The position numbers and the translations under genes are program-made. Under the pieces are notes generated by a model, which was given only the letters and a program-made list of their open reading frames with translations, made no database searches and was not told the DNA's origin. From Circinella minor (lineage: Eukaryota > Mucoromycota > Mucoromycetes > Mucorales > Lichtheimiaceae), in NCBI GenBank assembly GCA_016758965.1, contig JAEPRB010000006.1, positions 124,001 to 188,000 on the forward strand: a DNA stretch of 64,000 bases, given 5' to 3'. How positions within the stretch are numbered: the stretch's first letter is position 1; the number at the start of each line of letters is the position of its first letter. Below, in pieces: positions 23,763 to 35,535 of the stretch.

Positions 23763-25645
23763 GCGGTCGTTTATATTTCTTCTCTTCCTCTTGGTTCTCT
23801 CTTTCCTCTTCACCATGGATCCATCGCGTCATAAAAGACGGGTTTTCCATACCTTTTCACACGGCACCTCCAACTTTTCGACACCCCTTTTCAAACAATC
23901 AACAGCAGCATCAATCAACAATAGTATCACCGAGCACATCCCAAATAATCGACAACGAAATATCAACTCTACTCAAGAAAAACGCTATAGAAAAAGCAAC
24001 TTCCGCAAGCGGTTTTCTTTCCACTCTATTTATGATACCCAAGAAGACAGGCGATTTACGACCAGTCTTAAACCTTCGTCCCCTCAATCAGTACATACCG
24101 AAGCGACCTTTCAAGATAGAAACAATGACACATGTTTGTCAAATGATACAGCCAGCCGATTGGGTAACGAGCATCGATCTCCAAGACGCATTTTTACACA
24201 TCCTTGTTCACAAACACTCTCGACGTTACCTCCGTTTTTCTTGGAAAGATCAAGTGTATCAGTTCCGGACACTTTGCTTTGGGATGTCCCTGTCTCCAAT
24301 GGTATTCACCAAAATTCTCAGACCAGTTCTGCGTTGGGCACGACGCCAAGGAATACGAATATCCAGCTACCTCGACGATCTTCTGGTAGCAGCAAAATCC
24401 CAAGAACAAGCTCATCTCCATACACAAAAGGTATTATCAAAACTTTCTTCTCTGGGTTTTTTGGTCAAAGAATCAAAATCTCATTTATCTCCATCCCAAT
24501 CTATCGATCACCTTGGTTTTCATCTCAATACCAAGAACATGACATTATCAATTCCACCCAAGAAATTACGCGATCTTCGGCGCGAGGCACGAAAACTCTT
24601 GCATTACCCTACAACAACCATACGTCACCTGTCCTCGTTCATCGGGAAGGCTCAGGCAACTACATTGGCAGTGTTACCTGCTCGACTATACACCCGTCAA
24701 CTTATTGCTTGGCGCAATCATCAGCTAGCCAAGGGTCTCGATTGGAGTGCGAAGATCAACATCTCAACAGCTGCTCAGAGGGAGTTGCAGTGGTGGATAA
24801 CACATCTACAGGAATGGAATGGCCAGAGCTTTATACCAACCAGTCCTCAGATCGAAGTATACACCGACTCATCGGACACGGCATGGGGCATTGTTTTCAA
24901 CCACATTCAACTATCAGGCACATGGACCACAACCGAACAAACTCAACATATCAATTACAAAGAACTACTCACAATACAGCATGCAATACGGCATCCTCAA
25001 CTTCGGGGCAAAGTGATCAGAATTTTTTGCGACAATACCACCACCATTGCTTATGTCAACCATTTCGGGGGAACGAAATCACCACTCTTGATGCAACTTG
25101 CAACCAGCATATGGAAAGAATGCCTCGAAACCAACACGCGAATTCAACTAATGTATGTGACATCACAATTCAATCCGGCCGACCCACCATCGCGTCAACT
25201 TCAACATCAGTTGGAATGGAGTGTCAGCCAACATTACTTCAACCAATTGGACAGGCTATGGGGTCCACATCACTTGGATTGCTTCGCCACTCACCTGAAC
25301 AACAAACTACCACAGTATATGACATGGCAACCGGATCGACGAGCAATAGCTTCGAACGCTCTTCATCAACCTTGGCATCCGTGGAAACGAATATATGCAT
25401 GTCCTCCCTGGAATCTTCTACAACATACAATACAGAAAATACAACGGGAAAAGATTCAAGCAACGTTAATAACACCATGTTGGCCCAGCGCGATATGGTA
25501 TCCGACTTTGAAACAGCTCAGCATCAACAATCCGATACCAGTTCCACGTTCAGCAATTCAAGCCGCACCAGGTCAAGATCAGCATCTCCTACAGAAGAAT
25601 CCACATTGGCATTTGATCGCATGGAACATAAACGGCGCCGTTTGA
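23676..25645 (+). CDS. DIRS reverse transcriptase / RNase H / methyltransferase-like ORF2
   Basis: The frame is open from about 23676; the first ATG is at 24032, but conserved sequence begins upstream (PVGGRLYFF near 23757 and SGFLSTLFMIPKKTGDLRP around 24010-24055), so translation probably comes from a frameshift out of ORF1. The reverse transcriptase carries SIDLQDAFLHI and the catalytic YLDDLL. RNase H follows with VYTDSSDTAWG, NYKELLTIQHAI, IFCDNTTTIAYVN and SQFNPADPPSR. The C-terminal part has LDCFATHLNN and YACPPWNLL, resembling the DAM-like methyltransferase domain described in DIRS elements. The stop lies 25 bp inside the recombinase ORF. The product copies element RNA into DNA. Confidence 0.93.
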
Positions 25646-26673
25646 TGACCATTGGCATCGATGAGGATGCATCAAATATTTTACTTAATCCCGCACGCAA
25701 TCAACAACGAACACAACAATATCAACCTATTCAACGACGATATATCAATTGGGCACAGCAACATCAAATTGATCCATTTACTCCGAACCCCGTACACTTA
25801 ATCAACTTTTTAGCTTTTGGCCGTGTTCATCACAATTGGGCCACATCAACTTGTGCCAATTATCGCTCAGCAATCTTAGATCTATATCATGATACATCAG
25901 CTTTCCATAATAACAATACATACCATGAATTTTTTACAGCATTAAACGAACAGACTATTCGTTCATTTGACAAACCACAATATGATATCACACCAGTCAT
26001 CCAACACATCATCACCCTAGGTAATAATGCTACTATGCGACCCATAGATCTGACACGTAAACTTTGTTTTCTTCTAGCAATCACAGGATTCCTACGACCT
26101 TCTGATATAGAACGCATTGATGATAACAAAACATCGATTACTAGTCGAGGTTTACGCTTAATTATTGCGGTTCCAAAAGAAAAACGACGTCGACAACCAA
26201 TTGAAAAAGTTATTACCATCAAACCACATTCAAACCAATTACTATGTCCGGTTCAAGCATATCAAGATTACAAAGTTCGTTTCTGTCAAGTACCATGCCG
26301 CCGCTCTTATCCCATACCAAAAGGCCCGCGTGCTTTTGTTTATCGCCTCATTCGCGCTGTACATCGACACGACGCTCCTATTGGGGCCGAACGGATCAGC
26401 AATCATATCAAAGTCTTACTTGACTTAATTCCAAGACCTCCTGGTACAACTCGGCCTAAGGCACGGGCATTAGGTTCAACAGCCGCAGTAGAAGCAGGCG
26501 CCTCATTAGAAGATGTTTTGGTCCATGGCTCCTGGCTCTCTTCGTCTATTTTCGACACCTTTTACCGATTATCAAGAGAAACGGTTACTGATTTTACTCA
26601 TTTGGCTCTACCTTCGACTTCTGTTTCCTTACCTCTGGATCCACAATCTACATCAGTACAAGCCGAAGAATAA
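25621..26673 (+). CDS. DIRS tyrosine recombinase (ORF3)
   Basis: From MEHKRRRLMTIGI to a stop at 26673 (350 residues), overlapping ORF2 by 25 bp. It has an N-terminal SAM-like DNA-binding part (NWAQQHQIDPFTPNP) and a catalytic domain: LAITGFLRPSDIERI supplies the first Arg, KARALGSTAAVEAG the second, VLVHGSW the His/Trp, and FDTFYRLS the nucleophilic Tyr. It should integrate a circular DNA copy without target duplication. The same reading frame stays open upstream to 22852, 1273 codons in all, over the other two ORFs. The last codons overlap the internal complementary region. Confidence 0.93.
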   Translation: MEHKRRRLMTIGIDEDASNILLNPARNQQRTQQYQPIQRRYINWAQQHQIDPFTPNPVHLINFLAFGRVHHNWATSTCANYRSAILDLYHDTSAFHNNNTYHEFFTALNEQTIRSFDKPQYDITPVIQHIITLGNNATMRPIDLTRKLCFLLAITGFLRPSDIERIDDNKTSITSRGLRLIIAVPKEKRRRQPIEKVITIKPHSNQLLCPVQAYQDYKVRFCQVPCRRSYPIPKGPRAFVYRLIRAVHRHDAPIGAERISNHIKVLLDLIPRPPGTTRPKARALGSTAAVEAGASLEDVLVHGSWLSSSIFDTFYRLSRETVTDFTHLALPSTSVSLPLDPQSTSVQAEE

Positions 26674-26738
26674 TGAGTCTTAGTCGAAGCTTTCGCTGAA
26701 GACTCCTTATTATTATTCGAGGCGATGTACTGATGTAG
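26648..26738. repeat. DIRS internal complementary region
   Basis: The first 26 bp or so are the reverse complement of the element's extreme left end and the remaining 65 or so that of its extreme right end; the junction falls at the recombinase stop codon. In DIRS elements this segment templates joining of the ends into a circle. Confidence 0.9.
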
Positions 26739-26816
26739 ATTGTCCCACCCACCCGTTTTCTTTCACCCTTTTGTTTTATATATATATATATATATATATA
26801 TTATTTCTCGTGATAG

Positions 26817-26995
26817 GATATCGTTTATGATTAGTTTAGTATTCATATTTATATTATTATTATTATTATTATTATTTTTTCTAAATCTGTAACTTCGTAC
26901 AACAAATAAAGGAAAAATGATAACACAATCTACATCAGTACATCGCCTCGAATAATAATAAGGAGTCTTCAGCGAAAGCTTCGACTAAGACTCAT
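26817..26995. repeat. DIRS right inverted terminal repeat
   Basis: The inner part is the reverse complement of the left repeat, including a (TTA)n tract. The outer 50 bp (CGCCTCGAATAATAATAAGG...) is unique to the right end and is matched by the internal complementary region. Confidence 0.85.
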
Positions 26996-27663
26996 ACATT
27001 ATTTTCTTTTGGAAATCCATGAAGTCAGTTCGGAACCTGAAAACCGTTCTTTACATTTGTGATCTATTGTAAATACATACTTCTAATTTCATCTAATTTC
27101 TTTTTGTACTGTATACATATCTCAAAGTATAAAATTAAATAAAAACGAATACCTTATTATTCGAATATAGAGGCTGACCGAACCGTCTTTTTATTAGAAA
27201 TTTTCTGCGATTGATGACTCATTAAAAACATCTGCTATTTTTTATATAACAAAACCATTAATCGTCTCTCTTATTACTTTTTGAAGTATAAACATATTTA
27301 TAATTGGCTTTCTTCTTTTAGCAGTATATTTACGCATGGAGACCCTTTTTTTCATGACAGGGAGGAATCTGGTATTCTTTTTATTGGAGCAGTATAAAGT
27401 TAGACATAATTAGACAATATTATTATCTATTCCCCTACATTAACGTAGTAGTCGGTACTAACTACTACATTTCAATAGTATCACTTTTTTTCACTTGTTT
27501 GTTTCATACGTAATATGTCATTATTCTGTTTATTCGGTATAATCTACGTATAGTAATTCTACGTACGTAATCCCAACACATTCCCCGTTCATCAGAATCT
27601 ACACAGTTCACTTTCTTGGTGATCCTATGACAATTATAGGAAAAAAACAACTACCTAGTAAAA

Positions 27664-28306
27664 GTACAGTAGACCCCCACTTTTTGCACTCCCTGTCGTA
27701 TGGCACACGTCAATCCTTCATCTCAGATAATTCAAATATAAACTAAATATAAAAGCACTAAAATAATCTCACATCGGTTGCTATCTAAATACACAAATAA
27801 TAATTCTACCACAATGACAACTTATAATAATATAATACAAACATAATAATCAAACATAATTTATTTATTCATAATCACATAATATACAATTTATCATAAT
27901 ATAACATCATCTACAAATACAGGAAAATACACATCTAAAACATATATATATAAAACTTACTTGTAATAGAAAATATCTTCTTTATTTTTTTATCATCATA
28001 TTATTTTTCATATAATAAAACACCTGAAAGATTCTCACAAGACTTATTCTGTTATCATTTTATTCTTACCTTATTTTCCTGTTAAATCAATATCCATAAA
28101 TACTTCACCACTTATTTTTACAATAGTTCCCTATTAATATTTTTTATATACGTATTATATCCCCATTTACTGTTGATGTACCTACACCTTTTTCCTGCTG
28201 CCCCGCAGGTTTTTCAGTACCCCACTTTGTGAGCTGACGGGAGCAATAAGCTGAAATCAGCGTGTGTTCAATTAATTTCGTCATTAATAAAAGTACTAAT
28301 TTCAAC
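27664..28306. mobile_element. Composite insertion present in copy A only
   Basis: Copy B at about 39488-39500 lacks this segment. The left edge is TA followed by CAGTAGACCCCCACTTTTTG, matching the terminal repeat of the element at 34865-35189. The right edge is not a matching inverted repeat; instead the last 130 bp match, in inverted orientation, the short repeat at 35536-35656. It may be a truncated TA element plus a second short repeat. Confidence 0.55.
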
Positions 28307-28393
28307 ATAGTAGCATACGTACAAGTAACGTGAATTTTTTTATTCAAATTTATATAGATGATTTGATGACAACATTATATATGAAAGACATTA

Positions 28394-29611
28394 TTATTTT
28401 CTCTTGGTAATGATAGAAAGTCCATCAAATACTGGTAGACTGACTACTTCAACGCGTTTATCCTTTAATACATGTTGATTAAATCCATGAATTTTTGCAG
28501 CCAAATCTGGAATGTCAGCTCGAAAGTTGAAAGGTTTAATCTCATCATAGCCTGCTTGTCGATGAACTTGCCCATAAAAAAGTACTATATTGGTATAAAT
28601 ATTTATATAAGAATATGATAAGCAAGGATATAATAGAATGTTATTTTTGTGGCGTCAAATAAAGAATGAGCAGATGAATTTTATCTGAGTAACGTGTATA
28701 CGTATCACTGGTAAACAGATACATGCGCAAATCATCCAACCACCAAATCAATCCATATATACGAACTATTTTCACTATGTAAACCATTATTACTAACCAT
28801 TATCAGCTATAATAATTCCATTATCAGACAAGAGATTATTATCGATAATGAAATCAAAGTAAGATGCGTATCCATCTTTGTTGGCATCTAAATCATAGTA
28901 ATGTGTAACAGTGAATAATATAAAATTAGGTTATTACAATTCATATATTCCCCCAGTAATTTTCAAATAATTTTTTGTGATAAAAATAGTATTAGTAGTA
29001 CCTATAAAGACAAGGTCATATTGTTTATTGGGATGCTCTTTTGTGATTCGTACTAAGCTATATAATTATATATATATTATATTAAATAGTGTAATTATGT
29101 ATAATGTTAGCAGCTACTTCATGATAGGAGGTTCTATTTTTCATATTTACCTTTCCATGGCTGGCCCAACAACAAAATCAATACGGTCATCCAAATATTT
29201 TAACTTTTTTGCATGTTTTTGAGCAAGTCCCGCTGCTTTTGGATCCATTTCCAAAGTAATTAATTTACCATTTTCGCCCTTTTTTTCTGAGGATAAGGAC
29301 GACGATGATGATGATATAGCAGATGCCATTGCTATTGTAGCAGCCCCGGTAAATGTTCCAATTTCGAGTATGCGAGAACAGCGAAAAAGCTTCACCAATT
29401 GGAATAATAACTTGCGTTGGGTTTCCGCGGTCATATAATAATATCTTTCAAAATCATGAATGGTTTCATCAGTAAGCTCTTTGAGTACATCCGCAACTTC
29501 GGGTGGAAACGGTGTGCTGTGATCATTTGAATATTCTTCTTCTTTAGTGCGCAATCGGTTATCAATATTTCCTGGGAAATCCTCAGTAGCGTTGCTATAA
29601 TTATACCCCAT
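28394..29611 (-). CDS. SAM-dependent O-methyltransferase (CCoAOMT-like), copy A
   Basis: Four exons: 29611-29151, 29057-29002, 28887-28798 and 28584-28394. All are GT-AG and in phase, giving 265 residues. Family PF01596 features are the SAM-binding loop RILEIGTFTGAATIAMA, the acidic residue in LITLEMDPKAA, DLVFIDANKDGYASYFD (metal/substrate region), ADNVLFYGQV, and the C-terminus LPVFDGLSIITKRK. Members methylate catechol-type hydroxyls using a divalent cation. There is no targeting signal, so it is probably cytosolic; the substrate is unknown. A poly-Ser insertion lies after the SAM loop. Its duplicate at 39570-40823 is also intact with the same exon sizes. Confidence 0.93.
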
Positions 29612-29749
29612 AATTAAACTTGTTACGTACTTATAGTAGTAATAGTAATGAAACGCTTTTTAAAAAAAATTGTTAATAGAAGAAAAGAAATACAAAAATC
29701 ACAAAGTATGAATTATATTTATTTATATATTTATTTATTTCTTTATAAT

Positions 29750-30013
29750 ATGAGCTACCCCGTATCGGCCCCTTCTTTCACTTCTTTATCATATTTGAAT
29801 ATCTGCAGTTTATGTAAGTCTACAGTGGATTCCCTTAATTTCAAAGTTACATTTTTAATGTTTTGTGCAGTGTTGGGTTTCTGGCACGCAGGAGTAGTAA
29901 AGGTTTATGCCATAGCGCAGAAGGCGAAAATCTATGACGGAAAACGTATTCCATTCAATCAATATGTTTATGGAATTAGGAAACAAGAAGCTTTATATAA
30001 AAAAAAAGAGTGA
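29750..30013 (+). CDS. Small ORF of unknown function, copy A
   Basis: An 87-residue frame starting MSYPVSAPSF, with a hydrophobic stretch (VTFLMFCAVLGFWHAGVV) and a basic C-terminus. It lies divergent from the methyltransferase gene and is kept open in copy B with conservative changes and a different C-terminal tail. Against a real gene: bases 29820-29850 resemble a decayed end of the CAGAGG...CCCCGTTAATTTC transposon family. Function not recognised. Confidence 0.35.
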   Translation: MSYPVSAPSFTSLSYLNICSLCKSTVDSLNFKVTFLMFCAVLGFWHAGVVKVYAIAQKAKIYDGKRIPFNQYVYGIRKQEALYKKKE

Positions 30014-30351
30014 GAAAGAATATCTATTAAAATTTAAGTTACGAAAAAAGACCATTTCACTTTTGCTGGGCAGGTATCATTGCCATTTCTAAAGTCTAGG
30101 TTTGTATACATAAACATCCTGCTGCTCTACGCAGATCACGACCCCATTCAGCAACTAATAAATTTAGCTCTTGTGCATCGACAGTCGATGTCGGGTTTTA
30201 ACCTATTAAGCCAATGTATTGAACAGCCCACAATATTTATGTTGAAGTTATTATTTGCGTGCGCAGCATCTCATACGTATCAATGCAGACTTTTTTTTGT
30301 ATAAATGTTTTTATTCATTAAGAAGTTTGAACCTCAATTTGAGGTTGTATA

Positions 30352-31182
30352 CAGAGGGTCCCCGTTAATTTCATATCCGTTAGTTTTCACACTTTATTAA
30401 CTTCACTAAAAATCAAGGAATGGTAAAAATAACATAAGAAAATTTTCACATCCCCTTTTATATCACTTTCATAGCACGGAGCGGCATTGAATCCTTAACC
30501 GATATAATAAAAAAAATATTTATGTGATAAATATAGGGATTGTACTAATTAAATTATCATACAGGATGGGGTGATTTTCTATTACACCGCTGCATAATTT
30601 TTAATAGAAGTCTATACAATATTTATTTGCTTCTTATTTTCTCACTTTAAGCCTTTGGATACCCTACTAATAATGTTACGTGCCTTAAACAAATTGAACC
30701 CATTTTTATTCCATATTGCCATTGATCAATTTGTTATGCGATGGTTTGTGGGTGAAGTCTTTTCTTCTCCGCCAGCATACCATACTGCTCGGTTGCCAAG
30801 AAGTTAATATGTGATTCAGTTGGTGTCATTTTGATATATATAGAGCAAAATATATAGTGATTGGAGATAAAAAGAAACTAAATATGTTTCCAGCTCTCGA
30901 AACTATATATAGTTTTCTTTTTTTAAAAAAAATATGTTAAGGATGTGCTCAAATAAAAAAATTGTGTGTTTTAAAAACGCATACATAGAGAACAAACACA
31001 TAGATATAATTTATTAATAATTAATATTTAGATATTCTAAAAGACATACGTAGTGAGTTGAAGTATTCAATATATGCACATTCTTCGAAAAAAAAATTAA
31101 TAGTATCCGTTAATTTTCACACCCCTGTATTTTCACAGAAAAAAATGAAAAATGCCCCTATGAAATTAACGGAAACCCTCTG
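30352..31182. mobile_element. TA-flanked TIR element, CAGAGGG family
   Basis: The left end CAGAGGGTCCCCGTTAATTT and the right end, whose complement is CAGAGGGTTTCCGTTAATTT, are flanked by TA (30350-30351 and 31183-31184). Copy B near 42030 shows the empty site GTTGTATAGTACT, so the insertion and its TA duplication are demonstrated within this window. There is no transposase frame; it is non-autonomous. Confidence 0.85.
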
Positions 31183-31187
31183 TAGTA

Positions 31188-31566
31188 TTATTTGAAGAGG
31201 GATATGGATATTGATATATAAAAGGATAACATGAGACAAGAGAATGGTAATATTGAATAGTTAAAAGGTTATTTCAAAGAATATTGTGAGAAACCGATAG
31301 ACCAAATAATTTGTAAGATGAGGCCAAGTTGGTTGTAGATAATTGGACGAGGTGTTAATGTCAGTGGAAAAACATAGGTGAAGCAGATCCCAAGAGTTGA
31401 TCAGAAGAGAAGGATAATGGTGGTGTTTCCAGAAAGCAAATTTAAAAGGGCACTCCACAAAAAAGTGAAGTACAATATCAAGTACCACAGTACTAATGTG
31501 ACAATAATGGTAACGTGTTTCTGCGGCATGATATGATAAAAGCGAACCTTGTTGGATACCCATTGG
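31188..31566 (-). pseudogene. Non-LTR retrotransposon 3' remnant, copy A
   Basis: The minus-strand reading contains DIVLHFFVECPFKFAFW, resembling the C-terminal zinc-finger-like region (C..HFF..CP....W) after LINE reverse transcriptases, then LTNYLVYRFLTIFF. No reverse transcriptase core is present. Copy B retains a longer piece of the same remnant, and 1.27 kb present in B is missing here. Confidence 0.5.
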
Positions 31567-31643
31567 CATTTATTGCCATAGAAATATACAGTACTTATGT
31601 CAATTTATTTGACTGATAAGTAATCAAAAGTTTATTATACATA

Positions 31644-32441
31644 CTGCCACCGCTCGCTATAACGATACCCCCTGTGAGACCAAAAGGAGGGCATCGTTAT
31701 ATCGAATAATCGTTATAACGAATTCTTGATCTGAATTATAATGATCGGGTAAAATCCTATCCATGTGTACTTGACCTCACATGTATCTAATATGTCTTGC
31801 AAAAAGAAGAAAACCCTAGCACATTATAGTACTTATAACATAAATAAGCTATAAAAATAAAACAGTTCTTTTTTTTTTGTACAGTTTTCTTTGTTAAATA
31901 TTCTTTGTCTTATTACTTCTAATTGAATTGCGACCACATGATCACATATAATTAATGCCGATCCCTACGTATAAGAAAAAAATTGCGAGTATCATATTAT
32001 GATAAGCATCAAAAACCGTCTACGTATTATTATTTACAAATCCATGCCAATTGACAAAGAAAAAGTTGGACAAGTATGATTAGGGAAAAACAAATAAGAA
32101 AGAAGCAGAAGCAGAATATCACTTGCTTCTTTTTTTAAAAAGATGGTACCTGTTCTTGAAGATAAATTTGATGTTTAAATTATTAGACTCTTGGACAAAA
32201 ATGTTTAAAAATAAAAGTAAGAACATAAGAAACTAGTCTTACGTATTTCCTTCTTTAAAAAAATAAAGATATTATTTGTCTGCTCGATGTAACGATATTT
32301 TTGCCAAAAGCCTATCGGATATCGTTATATAAAATTAACGATATTTCCCTGCTTAATCTGTCTTACGTAGACCTTAAAACCCTATCGTTACGTATATCGA
32401 AATATCGTTATATCGAATATTGTTATAGTGAGCGGTGACAG
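31644..32441. mobile_element. TA-flanked TIR element, second copy of the nested family
   Basis: The ends CTGCCACCGCTCGCTATAAC and TGTTATAGTGAGCGGTGACAG-type are flanked by TA (31642-31643 and 32442-32443). It is collinear with the element at 14955-15705 over its whole length. The corresponding place in copy B (about 43770) is empty. It differs from the first copy by several TA-to-TACGTA changes. Confidence 0.85.
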
Positions 32442-34049
32442 TATTCTTGTTGTATTAAAGAATATGTGCTTAATTATTCCGGGATATACGTATTAATTTT
32501 TACTCTTTACAGGTAGCAAGGCAATCAAGATGAGATACTCTCATCCGTGACGTAAATACGTAAACGGCGATGAAATCCAGGTGGAATATTGGTTGTTGGC
32601 GCTGCTTTGCATCCATTTCCACCCACACAACACAGAAAATCCTTCGCCGCTGATGATTTACATGGTAACATAGTAGTAGAGTCACTCCACATGGCGATAT
32701 AGTTAAAAAAAAAAAGAGATATGGTGCATACACATAGAACCTGAATTTTCTTAATAAATGTTTCAAATACGTTTTATTTTAATATCCGCTCGTATGCTCA
32801 ATTTTTATTGGCAGGATGGTTGAATAAGGAGGGGGCATATTTGTTTTGAGATAAGGACCAACATGAGGCTCAACAAAATTATATATATAAACTTTCGAAG
32901 AAATATAGCACCAACATACAATTTGGACTTGATCATAGGACCTCTCCAGCCAAAATTGTCAGCTACATTCAAACTTTGGAAGGTTATAAAAAAATATTTG
33001 CAGTTAAGATTACAAAAGCTAATCCAATAGTTTTATTTTTAACAACTGTATCTTTCATTTCAATGGTTTTATTTTGTGTTTTGATCGCGTTTCCATTTAT
33101 TTATAACCATTTAAAATTAAGCAAAAAAAACATTTAGGTTTTAAACTGTATGCACCATAATAACAATAACAACAACAACAACAATAATCAATTTAATAAA
33201 TGATCAATCTGCCAAGAAGGTGGATATTCTTTTACAACCGCATTTGTGATTGTGATATAACTAGATTTAATATCCATGAGTTTTGGTTCAAGTTATAATA
33301 TTGTACGTACTCAGATATTTCTTGCACAGCATACCATCAATCACATTCATCCCCTTTATTTGGTTTCTATGGCTGCTATCCCACTTCTTTCAATAAAAAA
33401 AAAACCAATTTTATTTATTGTTCATAAAAGATAATTTTTATTGCATTTATTATATTATATAGCTTTGCATATCGATCACTTGTTCAAACATTGAGAAGAA
33501 AATTAATATAGCCAATCGGTCGAGTTTTCTTCTTCTGGTGCATTCGTGTTGACTATGGATGATAAGTATATATGTGATTATAGAAATTGAGTAATCATTG
33601 CTTTTAATATAAATTTTAAATATGTACTCTTGACAGCATACCAAGAGATCAAATTACTTGACATTTATAAATAGGCACACCTTTCCTCAGCAGTAAATGT
33701 AAAACAACGTAAAATAAATGGATGAGTAGATAGTTACCTTTATATTTTTTTAATATTGGTAAATTGTACTTTGAATTTAGTCGATTCCATTACGTGTCTG
33801 CATAGATAATCCGCTAATGTATTTAATCATTCATCTAACAATAACTGTATCTGGGTTGATCTCTCTATTAAGAAAATACATAGTTGTTTTTAAATCATCT
33901 GAACAGTAACACACAAATAATAATTATACAAAAAAAAAAGAGGTTATGACACATTTACCTTCTCATTTGAGGATCCATCAAGATAGTCCTATGCATTAAG
34001 AGAGTAGCCTATATATATATTTCTTCAACCACCAAATTAAAAGGACAGG

Positions 34050-34460
34050 TTCTTCACCACTCGGTCTGCATACCATAGTTCGGAATGCAGATATTCAACA
34101 AGTGGCTGTGGCCGATATAAACTGAATTAACAGTCCAGTGTTCCCACGGGCTGACATTGCCATTTTTTTTTTTGGCGATTCATAAAGACAGTTCTTCGCT
34201 ACTCGGTCTACATGCGATAGCTCAAAATGCAGATATTCTACAAGTAGCTGTGGCCGATATAGACTGAGTTAACAGTCCAGTGTTCCCACGAACCGACAAT
34301 CACTTCATACACGACATCTGGTTTCACCTTCACCAGCGAGATCTCATCATAACCCGGTCCACACAAACTAAATAGATAATGCAGATATTCAACAGGTCAT
34401 TGTGGCCGATATAAACTGAATTAACAGCCCAGTGTTCCCAACGGATCGACACAAGAAATT
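34050..34460. repeat. Tandem array of about 150-bp units (array B)
   Basis: Three units of the array family (cores near 34110, 34255 and 34405). The first unit joins the start of A-type unit 1 to the end of unit 2, as if one unit was lost by recombination between repeats. Confidence 0.8.
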
Positions 34461-34864
34461 GATGAACTGAGAAAGTAGAGGCATCCGTTAGGCAAAAACA
34501 GAAAACTGATAAAGTAATACATGGTTAATTGATGCCACTAATGAATCGCTTCAAAACTACTAGTATCACACTTACCACTTTTTATAATTACATCTCCTAT
34601 CTGTTGAAACATGTCAAATAGCAAGAGTTAAATGGCTTCTTTGCTAGCAAACAAGTTTGTTTTATGAATTTTTTCCAGGGGATTAGAGAGTAGAGATTCA
34701 GGTTTTCTGTCGGAAGATAAAGTAGAAACAATGGATGGCTGCGGAAAACGGAACACATCCCCGAAACGCGTTATTCAACCTTTTGCTTGACTTCTTTCTC
34801 TTTGTACCATTTTCTTATTTTACAATGAAACAAAAATTTAATTACTTTAAAAAAATGTTCAAAC

Positions 34865-35189
34865 AGTAGACCCCCAGTTTTTTTAATGTAGCAATTCCTT
34901 TAAAAAGGTGCGGGACCTGGGGTTTTCAATTTGGCGGGAATGGGTATTTCACAGTTTTGATCTTTATAGATGACAGCTCCCATCTATATACTATGTGGGT
35001 ATCTACTTTTTTTTTATCAATGTATTAAATACATTATAAATCTCCCCCCGATAAATGGGAATCGATAAAATATCCTTTGTGATTTGCAATTTGCAGGGTT
35101 TACAAAGAGTTTTGTGACATCTCCTTCAGAAAGATTGCGTAACACGGCGTTTTCAATTTGGTGGGAGTGCAAAAACCAGTGGTCTACTG
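34865..35189. mobile_element. TA element, CAGTAGACC family, inside the pseudogene
   Basis: The left end CAGTAGACCCCCAGTTTTTT and the right end, whose complement is CAGTAGACCACTGGTTTTTG, are followed by TA. The intact gene at about 19400 reads straight through this position (GTTGATAATTGG). A second left end of the family lies at 27666. Confidence 0.75.
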
Positions 35190-35535
35190 TAATTGGACCA
35201 GAGAAGAAGCAATTGCTTCATATGTTAAGGTTTATGGCAACGATGCTATGAAGCACCTTGTCGAAGACCTTTAAAAGCAAAAAAATTCAACAAAATCGAT
35301 AAGAGCTGCACGTGCGAGTGAACTTTTTTCTAGTATTTTAGTAAGTTTATATAGTATCAAAATTCAACTTCAAGAACAGGATTCATTCATTTTTCTATGT
35401 TCTTCTTTTATCTAGGGCAGACTAGATTGTACGTTTTTATCAAGTTTTGATAGTTCTGGTTCTGCTTGAGTAAGTAGTCTCGGCAACAACAATAACAATA
35501 GTAATAATGAATCAAGTGTTTCTGGCTGTATGCTG

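Larger units (their letters stand above)
22657..26995 (+). mobile_element. Complete DIRS-type tyrosine-recombinase retrotransposon
   Basis: Split inverted terminal repeats (22657-22794 and 26817-26995) surround a gag-like ORF, a reverse transcriptase/RNase H/methyltransferase-like ORF and a tyrosine recombinase ORF. An internal complementary region (26648-26738) equals the reverse complement of the outer left end joined to that of the outer right end, the diagnostic DIRS architecture for making a circular intermediate. There is no long target duplication, as expected for recombinase-mediated insertion. Copy B near 37108 is an empty site. The ORFs show no internal stops or frameshifts I can find, and the base composition is visibly less AT-rich than the flanks, so it may be young and active. 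Confidence 0.95.
16650..32760. repeat. Segmental duplication, copy A
   Basis: This block matches copy B (about 33170-44050) in the same order and direction. Anchors are: 16660-17500 with 33205-34045 (nearly identical), arrays with 34050-34460, the gene at 19268-21683 with the pseudogene at 34730-36190, 21690-22650 with 36220-37105, 27000-27470 with 37108-37567, the methyltransferase gene with 39570-40823, 30020-30345 with 41706-42035, 31190-31565 with 42040-42415, and 32445-32760 with 43770-44050. Interruptions are mostly discrete mobile-element insertions. Confidence 0.9.

Noticed and set aside
24111..25478. Shorter frames inside the DIRS reverse transcriptase on both strands
   Set aside because: Shadow frames of ORF2; no conserved motif of their own.
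28180..28306. Hammerhead-ribozyme-like fold in the short repeat
   Set aside because: Has CTGACGG and CTGAAAT strings but not the required CUGANGA plus GAAA core in the right order.
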